11,948 nt of DNA from JBGOUJ01 sp041477005 (GTDB lineage: Bacteria > Acidobacteriota > Terriglobia > Bryobacterales > JACQDG01): NCBI GenBank assembly GCA_041477005.1, contig JBGOUJ010000187.1, positions 1-11,948 of the forward strand, given 5' to 3'. A program made the position numbers and the translations under genes. Each line of letters opens with the position of its first letter. The stretch's first letter is position 1. A model generated the notes under the pieces. The model made no database searches. It worked only from the letters and a program-made list of their open reading frames with translations, and was not told where the DNA came from. Positions 7,084 through 11,948 of this stretch are shown in pieces.

Positions 7084-8952
7084 ATGAGAACACCCGGCCC
7101 AGGAACGCTCGCTCTCGCCTTGCTCTTAGCCACCCCTGCGCTCCCCCAGGAATGGCCCCACTACGGCCGCGACCCCGGCGGGACCAAGTTCTCCCCGCTC
7201 ACCCAGATCGACCGCGCCAACGTCACGCGCCTCCGGGTCGCCTGGACTTACCACACCGGCGAATTCGCCGACGAGGAAAACTACCCCACCTTTACCGCCT
7301 TCGAAGCCACGCCCCTCGTCGCCGGCGGCGTGATGTACGTCTCCACGCCCCGCTCGCGCATCATTGCCCTGGAAGCGGAAACCGGCCGCGAGCTCTGGGT
7401 CTTCGATCCCAAAATGACCAAAGGACGCCCCGGCAGCACGCTCGTCCATCGTGGCGCAGCCTACTGGTCCGACAGTCGAAGCCAGCGAATCTTCTGGGGC
7501 ACCGACGACGGCCGCCTGTTCTCGATCGACGCCGTCACCGGCAAGCCCGCCACCGAGTTCGGCGACAACGGCTGGATCAACCTCCGCCGGGGCGTCGCCG
7601 ATAAGTTCCCCGACGCCCGCTGGGGCCTCAGTTCCCCGGTGGTCGTCTATCGCGACCTCGTCATCGTCGGCGCCCGCAGCCCTGACGGCGAGCCCCAAGG
7701 CCCCGCCGGCGACGTGCGCGCCTTCAACGCCCGCACCGGCAAGCTCGCCTGGCAGTTCCACGTCGTGCCGCGCTCGGGCGAATTCGGCGTTGACACGTGG
7801 AAAGGCGACTCGTTCAAAGACCGCGCCGGCGTCAACCCGTGGTCGATGATGAGCGTCGATGTCGAGCGCGGCATCGTCTTCGTCCCGCTCACCTCCCCCG
7901 CCACCGATTTCTATGGCGGCGACCGCAAGGGCGCGAACCTCTTCGGCGACTGCATCCTCGCCCTCGACGCCGCCACCGGCAAACGCCTCTGGCATTTTCA
8001 AACCGTCCACCACGACCTCTGGGATTGGGACCTGCCCGCCATGCCCAACCTCGTCACCGTCCATCGGGACGGCAAAGCAATCCCGGCCGTCGCCCAGGTC
8101 ACCAAGACCGGTTTCCTCTTCGTGCTCGACCGCCTCACCGGCAAGCCCTTGTTCGACGTCGAGGAGCGCCCTGTTCCCAAAAGCCAGATCCCCGGTGAGG
8201 AGTCTTGGCCCACGCAGCCATTTCCCGTCCGGCCGCCGCCTTACGCCCGCCAGACGTTTTCGTTCGACGAGCTGACCGATGTCACCCCCGAGTCCCGTGC
8301 CGAGTGCCAGAAGTTGATCGAGGGCGCCGTCACCGGCCCCATGTTCCGGCCTGTCGCCCTGGACTACACCATCATTTTCCCCGGCAACAACGGCGGCGCC
8401 AACTGGGGCGGCGCCTCTTACGACCCGTCATCCAATCTCCTGTTCGTCAATTCCATGGATGTCGGTGAGCTATATCGGATGATTCCCCGCCCCGAAGGCT
8501 CAATCATTCCCTACCGCCCGCAAGGCCGCGGCACGCAAAGCTCCCGCTTCTGGGATCCGAAACTCTACCCCTGCCAGAAACCCCCCTGGGGACACCTGAC
8601 CGCCATCGACCTCGACAAGGGCGAGTTCCGCTGGCGCGTTACACTGGGAGTGGTGGATGAGCTGATCGAGCGTGGCCTGCCGCCCACCGGCGCTCCGAAC
8701 CTCGGCGGGTCCATCGTCACGGCCGGCGGCCTGCTCTTCATCGGCGCCACCAACGACGGCCGCTTCCGAGCGTTTGATAAGGATACGGGCAAAGAACTCT
8801 GGGTGACCAGGCTCCCGGGCAGCGCCCACGCGGCCCCCATGACCTTCATGGGCAAAACCACCGGCAAGCAATACGTAGTCATTGCCGCCGGAGGAGGCAA
8901 CAAATACAACAAATCCTACCGCGACTCGCTGGTGGCTTTCTCGCTGCCGTAA
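7084..8952 (+). CDS. Exported PQQ-dependent dehydrogenase (quinoprotein), copy 2
   Basis: The 622-residue protein is a close paralogue of copy 1 and the same family. A signal peptide (MRTPGPGTLALALLLATPAL) is weakly charged compared with copy 1. HHDLWDWDLPAMP falls at exactly the same residue numbers (309-313). Docking repeats include ALEAETGRELW, ALDAATGKRLW and AFDKDTGKELW. Residues ~285-430 and the last ~110 residues are nearly identical to copy 1, while the signal peptide, the 140-200 region and a loop around residues 460-485 differ. It has no CxxCH and no membrane helices. Unlike copy 1 there is no TANNNT box before the ATG and no clear Shine-Dalgarno sequence. The bases directly upstream belong to the broken parE frame, so it is probably transcribed from the parD promoter or read-through from copy 1. 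Substrate unknown. Confidence 0.92.
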   Translation: MRTPGPGTLALALLLATPALPQEWPHYGRDPGGTKFSPLTQIDRANVTRLRVAWTYHTGEFADEENYPTFTAFEATPLVAGGVMYVSTPRSRIIALEAETGRELWVFDPKMTKGRPGSTLVHRGAAYWSDSRSQRIFWGTDDGRLFSIDAVTGKPATEFGDNGWINLRRGVADKFPDARWGLSSPVVVYRDLVIVGARSPDGEPQGPAGDVRAFNARTGKLAWQFHVVPRSGEFGVDTWKGDSFKDRAGVNPWSMMSVDVERGIVFVPLTSPATDFYGGDRKGANLFGDCILALDAATGKRLWHFQTVHHDLWDWDLPAMPNLVTVHRDGKAIPAVAQVTKTGFLFVLDRLTGKPLFDVEERPVPKSQIPGEESWPTQPFPVRPPPYARQTFSFDELTDVTPESRAECQKLIEGAVTGPMFRPVALDYTIIFPGNNGGANWGGASYDPSSNLLFVNSMDVGELYRMIPRPEGSIIPYRPQGRGTQSSRFWDPKLYPCQKPPWGHLTAIDLDKGEFRWRVTLGVVDELIERGLPPTGAPNLGGSIVTAGGLLFIGATNDGRFRAFDKDTGKELWVTRLPGSAHAAPMTFMGKTTGKQYVVIAAGGGNKYNKSYRDSLVAFSLP

Positions 8953-8954
8953 CC

Positions 8955-9368
8955 CTGACCCAGCCTCTCCCGTTCAGCCACAAGCAGCACGCGGGGGCGG
9001 TGGCCTGCAACGTCTGCCATGCCACGGCCGCCACCGCCGAGCGCGCCGGCCTGCCGGCGGCGGCGCAATGCATGCTCTGCCATGAAAACGTCAAGCAGGA
9101 GAGCCCCGCCATCCGCAAACTCGCCGCTTACGCCAAGGACAACAAGCCAATCCCCTGGGTCCGAGTCTACCGCCTGCGCGATTTCGTATTGTTCAGCCAC
9201 GCCAGCCATCTCGCCGCCAAAATTGACTGCGTTGCCTGTCACGGCCCGGTCGAGAAGCGCGCCGTGTTAAAGGAAGAAGTCCCGGTCAAAATGAAAACCT
9301 GCGTCGATTGCCACCAGGCTCGCCGCGCGTCGCTCGATTGCACCCTCTGCCACGAGCTAGGACACTAG
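8955..9368 (+). CDS. Pentahaem cytochrome c3/c7-type protein, start unresolved
   Basis: Five CxxCH haem sites are visible: CNVCH (9006-9020), CMLCH (9069-9083), CVACH (9228-9242), CVDCH (9300-9314) and CTLCH (9339-9353). FSHKQH and FSHASH segments supply further histidines likely to be distal ligands. This is the spacing of small class III-like cytochromes that work in the periplasm, here a plausible acceptor for the two quinoproteins (inference). The frame has no ATG or TTG and its only GTG (9000) comes after FSHKQHAG, which belongs to the protein; starting there would also lose any export signal. The listed start is a CTG at 8955, 2 bp after the dehydrogenase stop, as the minimum coding extent. 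Upstream in the same frame LPRLAGGFLAAVTL is hydrophobic but overlaps the dehydrogenase and has no start. It may be 5'-truncated. Confidence 0.7.
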   Translation: MTQPLPFSHKQHAGAVACNVCHATAATAERAGLPAAAQCMLCHENVKQESPAIRKLAAYAKDNKPIPWVRVYRLRDFVLFSHASHLAAKIDCVACHGPVEKRAVLKEEVPVKMKTCVDCHQARRASLDCTLCHELGH

Positions 9369-9410
9369 AGCATACCCGGTGGGAGGAATCGTTTCCCTGA
9401 ATGGAAAAAC

Positions 9411-9541
9411 CAAGGCAAAAGGCAAATTGCAAAAGGCAAAAATCAGGGATGCGCCGCTGGCGCGGTGCCGCACTCCGAGGCCGGGCACAAAAAATGCCCC
9501 CTTCCTTGATTTTTGCCTTTTGCAATTTGCCTTTTGCCTTG
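9411..9541. repeat. Long inverted repeat, 35-bp perfect arms around a 61-bp loop
   Basis: The left arm (9411-9445) and right arm (9507-9541) are exact reverse complements over 35 bp. Each arm is built of GGCAAAA-type units (CAAGGCAAAAGGCAAATTGC and onward). Outward the similarity continues imperfectly (TGAATGGAAAAACC at left against AACGGGAAACCG, the complement of the right flank), and inward GGA/TCC pairs again. The arms are AT-rich relative to the surroundings. No transposase frame or obvious target-site duplication is visible. It could be a MITE-like or REP-like palindromic element, or a strong RNA hairpin ending transcription from the cytochrome side. Confidence 0.88.
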
Positions 9542-9672
9542 CCTTTCGGTTTCCCGTTGAGGAGCACAGTGGCCGGATGGGCGCCGGTCAAACTGAGGCC
9601 TCATGAGCGCCAGGCAATTGACGTGGCCGCGCCCAAAGGTAAGCGGACGTCTTCCTTAATGGTTTAACGAGT

Positions 9673-9678
9673 TACAAT
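9673..9678 (+). promoter_or_regulatory. Putative -10 box of the kinase remnant
   Basis: TACAAT (five of six) ends 9 bp before the ATG at 9688, the same arrangement as at the start of proC, the peptidase and dehydrogenase 1. No clear -35 element. Confidence 0.35.
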
Positions 9679-9687
9679 CAGTCCGTC

Positions 9688-10008
9688 ATGTCCCTCAGCA
9701 CCGGGACGCGTCTGGGACCCTACGAAATCCTCGCCCCCATCGGCGCCGGCGGCATGGTGGATCTCGATCACCAGACCGGACGCACGGTCCAGGAACTGCG
9801 TTTCCGGAAAGTTGTCGCCCAAGACTACAGGAAGCCGCGGGCCGCATGCTGGAGGCGATCGGAGTGGGTGTCAGGCCGTAGGAGCGATCGCCCGAAGCCG
9901 CGCCTGAGAAACTATCGATCCTGTCCGACCGCCGCCGGCGTATCCGCAGTTGCTGCCTTAGCGCCGGCGACGATCACGCGGTCCCGGCCCTCGTCCTTGG
10001 CCCGGTAG
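9688..10008 (+). pseudogene. Ser/Thr protein kinase remnant, N-terminal 23 codons only
   Basis: The first 23 codons (9688-9756) read MSLSTGTRLGPYEILAPIG followed by AGGM. That is the standard N-terminus of PknB-type (Hanks-type) kinases with the start of the glycine-rich ATP loop; such kinases normally continue GEVYRARD...VAIKVL. Here the sequence switches after the GGM to VDLDHQTGRTVQELRF and then arginine/tryptophan-rich residues with no kinase motifs: no VAIK lysine, HRD or DFG. The frame then runs 97 bp antisense into the diguanylate cyclase gene. The kinase was therefore lost by a deletion or rearrangement exactly at the ATP loop, leaving its start and promoter-like box. I cannot assign the DNA at 9757-9911; a short frame ending LEAIGVGVRP-stop near 9883 could be another gene's tail. 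Confidence 0.65.
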
Positions 10009-11270
10009 AGAGCGCGATCCGCCGCCTCCATGAGTTCCCGAAAGGTCTGGCCGTGATCGGGACACACCGCCACGCCGCAGGAAATCGTGATGGTGGAGAG
10101 TGTTTGGCCGCGGTGGTGGATATTGAGGTCCCGCACGACCGTCCGCAGTTGCTCCGCGCGGTTGATCACGTCCTCGAGCCCCATGTCAGGGAACAGGAGG
10201 GCGAATTCTTCTCCGCCGTAACGGCAGGGAATGTCCTCCACGCGCATCTTGCTCTGCAGAACGACACCGATCTTTTTTAACACCGCATCTCCGGCATCAT
10301 GGCCGTAGGTATCGTTGAATCGCTTGAAGTGGTCGACGTCTAGCACGATCATGCTGGCGCATATTCCCTGCCGGTCCGCCCGGTGCAGCTCGCGCACTGC
10401 CGTCTCTTCGAAGTAGCGCCGGTTGAAGATCCCGGTCAGCGGATCCCGGATGGCTTGGTCCCGCAGCTTCTCCCGCAACTGCAGATTCGCCAGCGCCAAG
10501 GCGATTTGCTCCGCGGCTCCTGCCGCCAGTTTTTGCGTCACTTCCGGCAACCGCTGCGACTGTTGCGCTACGAGCACCAGGACCCCGGTGGCCTCCCCTT
10601 GGGCCATCATCGGAATGCAGACCGCCTTTCCATGCGCTTGTGCCTGCAAATGCGGACAACAGGGCGTGCGGTCGCCGTGCCCCGTCACGTGCTGGCGGCC
10701 CCGCCGCAGCGCCCAGCAGTCCTCGGAGGAGAACGTCGACGTCATGGTCTGCCCCTCTCCCCAGGAAGCCGCCAGCTCGAGCAGATTGCGCGACGAGCGG
10801 TAGATGTAAACAGCGCCGATCTCACTCGGAAACAGAGTGCGTCCGAAACGCCGCAACATATCCTCCGACTCCACCTCGGTGCGGCAGGCCTGGAGCAAAT
10901 CGATCAGCTCGCCGAGAAGCAGGGTCTCCTGATGGGTATCCGCCAGGATCTGGAGCGATCTTTCTACATTCTGGCTGGCCTCCGCCAGTTCGGCCGTCCG
11001 CTCTTTGACGCGTTCCTCCAGCGCGGCCTTCGCTTGTTCCAGCGCCTGCTTTGCAGTCTCGCGCGCCCCGATCTGCCGCCTCATCGGTCGAACCAGGAAA
11101 AAGTACAGCGAAGGAGCGGTGAGGATCATCAGCAGCACCGAATCTAGAAGCGCACCCTGGAAGCGCGACAGCCACTCGACATCCGATAGCCAAAAAGCGA
11201 CGGACAACTCCTCGAAGAATATGGTCGATGCCAGGATGGCCACCAGCCGCAGGGGCTCGTTTGTTTTCAT
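9912..11270 (-). CDS. Membrane-anchored GAF-GGDEF diguanylate cyclase
   Basis: The 452-residue protein makes cyclic di-GMP from two GTP. Two hydrophobic segments near the N-terminus (~8-28 and ~40-60) anchor it in the inner membrane. A charged coiled coil (~64-115, rich in Glu/Ala/Lys) leads to a GAF-like sensor domain (~125-275). The C-terminal GGDEF domain carries DPLTGIFNRRYFEE, DVDHFKRFNDTYGH and the active-site loop GGEEF (352-356). The RVED inhibition site (343-346) lies exactly five residues before it, so product feedback is expected. There is no EAL domain. The GAF part has a Cys/His-rich loop (EDCWALRRGRQH...TPCCPHL). I chose ATG 11270 because GGGGAGG lies 12 bp upstream; GTG 11294 is the in-frame alternative. 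A TTATAA box upstream may be its -10. It is a single-gene unit. Confidence 0.93.
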   Translation of the reverse strand: MKTNEPLRLVAILASTIFFEELSVAFWLSDVEWLSRFQGALLDSVLLMILTAPSLYFFLVRPMRRQIGARETAKQALEQAKAALEERVKERTAELAEASQNVERSLQILADTHQETLLLGELIDLLQACRTEVESEDMLRRFGRTLFPSEIGAVYIYRSSRNLLELAASWGEGQTMTSTFSSEDCWALRRGRQHVTGHGDRTPCCPHLQAQAHGKAVCIPMMAQGEATGVLVLVAQQSQRLPEVTQKLAAGAAEQIALALANLQLREKLRDQAIRDPLTGIFNRRYFEETAVRELHRADRQGICASMIVLDVDHFKRFNDTYGHDAGDAVLKKIGVVLQSKMRVEDIPCRYGGEEFALLFPDMGLEDVINRAEQLRTVVRDLNIHHRGQTLSTITISCGVAVCPDHGQTFRELMEAADRALYRAKDEGRDRVIVAGAKAATADTPAAVGQDR

Positions 11271-11318
11271 GGCTTGTCGCTGCCTCCCCGTCACGTGGAG
11301 GTAGCACTGCGAGTCATT

Positions 11319-11324
11319 TTATAA
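11319..11324 (-). promoter_or_regulatory. Putative -10 box of the diguanylate cyclase gene
   Basis: The palindromic TTATAA (GTTATAAAAT on the minus strand) lies about 48 bp before ATG 11270. It would give a 5' leader of about 40 nt that includes GGGGAGG, a good Shine-Dalgarno sequence. So this gene, unlike several neighbours, looks conventionally led. No clear -35. Confidence 0.3.
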
Positions 11325-11513
11325 CGCTTCAAGGCCGGCGCTGGTCGCCTCGGGGATAATACCGAGAGTGCTCGGTCTATCGCCACGGGGAGGAATACGG
11401 CTTTCGCCTGACTTTGACGGGTCGAATCCGCGCTCTTACTTGGCGGGTCAGTCAGAACCCTACGGACGGATTACGGCCGCGCCGCCCAGCCCGCCGCCTC
11501 GCACCCCCTATGC

Positions 11514-11519
11514 TACGAT
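11514..11519 (+). promoter_or_regulatory. Putative -10 box of the SRP RNA gene
   Basis: TACGAT (four of six to consensus, with both conserved TA and final T) ends 7 bp before the first paired base of the SRP RNA stem at 11527, the distance expected between a -10 box and a transcript start. The 230 bp from the cyclase start to here otherwise hold no gene I can recognise; a TTGACG at 11414-11419 with TACTTG 17 bp on is a second weak promoter candidate. Confidence 0.4.
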
Positions 11520-11526
11520 GAGTGCT

Positions 11527-11635
11527 TGCCAGGTTCCGGGCTCCGTGCAGTGGGAAGCTGCGAACCCCGCCAGGTCCGGAAGGAAGCAACGGTAGTGGCC
11601 CACCCCGCGTGCCGCGGATCACCCGGAGCTTGGCA
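11527..11635 (+). ncRNA. ffs: Signal recognition particle RNA, small (4.5S) bacterial type
   Basis: The conserved Ffh-binding core is present: CCAGGTCCGGAAGGAAGCAA (about 11570-11589), with the GGAA tetraloop and the asymmetric/symmetric internal loops expected of helix 8. The ends pair: TGCCAGGTTCCGGG at 11527 with CCCGGAGCTTGGCA at 11622-11635, using G-U pairs. The length of ~109 nt fits the small type without an Alu domain. Together with the Ffh protein the RNA targets nascent membrane and secreted proteins to FtsY. Its place directly before dnaX is a known bacterial arrangement (as in Bacillus, scr-dnaX). No obvious terminator separates it from dnaX, so co-transcription is possible. Confidence 0.95.
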
Positions 11636-11727
11636 TAGAAAGACAGAAGCCCTCGGGAAACCGGAAAGGCCGCTACTGTGCGCCGGCTGACCGCTGTTTG
11701 CTGATCGCCAACCTCTGAAAGCTTCCT

Positions 11728-11948
11728 GTGTACCAAGTCATCGCCCGCAAATATCGGCCGCAGACTTTCCAGCAGGTAGTCAACCAGGACCACGTCAAAC
11801 AGACCCTGGAAAACGCCATCTCCGGCGGCCGCGTGGCCCACGGCTACATCTTTGCCGGCCAGCGCGGCACCGGCAAAACCACGGTCGCGCGCATCCTCGC
11901 TAAGTGCCTGAATTGCGCCCAGGGACCGACCGCGCTCCCGTGCCTCGA
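11728..11948 (+). CDS. dnaX: DNA polymerase III subunit gamma/tau, N-terminal part
   Basis: This is the clamp-loader ATPase of the replicative polymerase; the window holds only the first 73 codons. The start is GTG at 11728: an in-frame TGA at 11716-11718 rules out anything further upstream, and YQVIARKYRPQTFQQVVNQD is the usual DnaX opening. The Walker A loop is intact (IFAGQRGTGKTTVARILA), followed by CLNCAQGPTALPC, the beginning of the four-cysteine zinc module. The Shine-Dalgarno sequence is weak (GAAAG 7 bp upstream). It follows the SRP RNA by 92 bp; in many genomes ybaB and recR come next. Whether the tau form is made by frameshifting cannot be judged from this fragment. Confidence 0.97.
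   Translation, partial: MYQVIARKYRPQTFQQVVNQDHVKQTLENAISGGRVAHGYIFAGQRGTGKTTVARILAKCLNCAQGPTALPCL

Noticed and set aside
8892..8950. Programmed -1 frameshift site making a dehydrogenase-cytochrome fusion
   Set aside because: The frame relation would fit, but I find no X XXY YYZ slippery heptamer in the correct frame and copy 1 keeps the same end with a stop; kept only as one option in the cytochrome finding.
10383..11147. 254-residue + strand frame opposite the diguanylate cyclase
   Set aside because: Gln/Arg/His-rich shadow of a clear GAF-GGDEF gene; no motif of its own.
11395..11460. Possible tRNA T-arm (GGGTCGAATCC) upstream of the SRP RNA
   Set aside because: The flanking bases do not form a 5-bp T-stem, and no anticodon arm, acceptor stem or CCA end can be drawn around it.
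11636..11727. Terminator or small gene between SRP RNA and dnaX
   Set aside because: No stem followed by a T run and no open frame with a start; it looks like a plain spacer or leader.

Overview
The window looks like chromosomal DNA from a GC-rich, Gram-negative soil-type bacterium, most likely an acidobacterium of the Solibacter/Bryobacter kind. This is an inference. It rests on the PQQ-dehydrogenase paralogues with exported signal peptides, the Ser/Thr-kinase N-terminus that opens with MSLSTGTRLGPYEILAP, the exported M1-type peptidase with a long extra N-terminal domain, and a small 4.5S-type SRP RNA placed directly before dnaX. No phylogenetic computation was possible.

Layout, left to right. 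(1) 3-452: tail of a repeat-type surface or phage-tail-like protein on the + strand that appears to decay before running antisense into proC. (2) proC (-, proline synthesis). (3) An exported M1-family zinc metallopeptidase (+), preceded by a six-unit 8-bp tandem repeat. (4) thiD (-, thiamine pyrimidine kinase). (5) A redox block on the + strand: PQQ-dehydrogenase 1, a ParD-like antitoxin, a parE toxin cut off after about 19 codons, PQQ-dehydrogenase 2 (a close paralogue of 1), and a pentahaem c3/c7-type cytochrome with no usable start codon. (6) A decayed stretch (9369-9911) with a large 35-bp perfect inverted repeat and the first 23 codons of a Ser/Thr kinase. (7) A membrane-bound GAF-GGDEF diguanylate cyclase (-). 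(8) SRP RNA (ffs) and the first 73 codons of dnaX, cut by the window end.

The two quinoproteins should oxidise a sugar or alcohol in the periplasm, and the adjacent multihaem cytochrome is a plausible electron acceptor. The most interesting region is 7020-9000. The second dehydrogenase is joined almost exactly at its start codon to a broken toxin gene, and almost exactly at its stop codon to a cytochrome frame lacking its 5' end, as if a gene-sized block had replaced what lay between. A second theme is that several genes have a TANNNT-type -10 box only 6-9 bp before the ATG and no visible Shine-Dalgarno sequence, suggesting leaderless transcripts. I see no CRISPR array, transposase, integrase or clearly novel multi-gene system.
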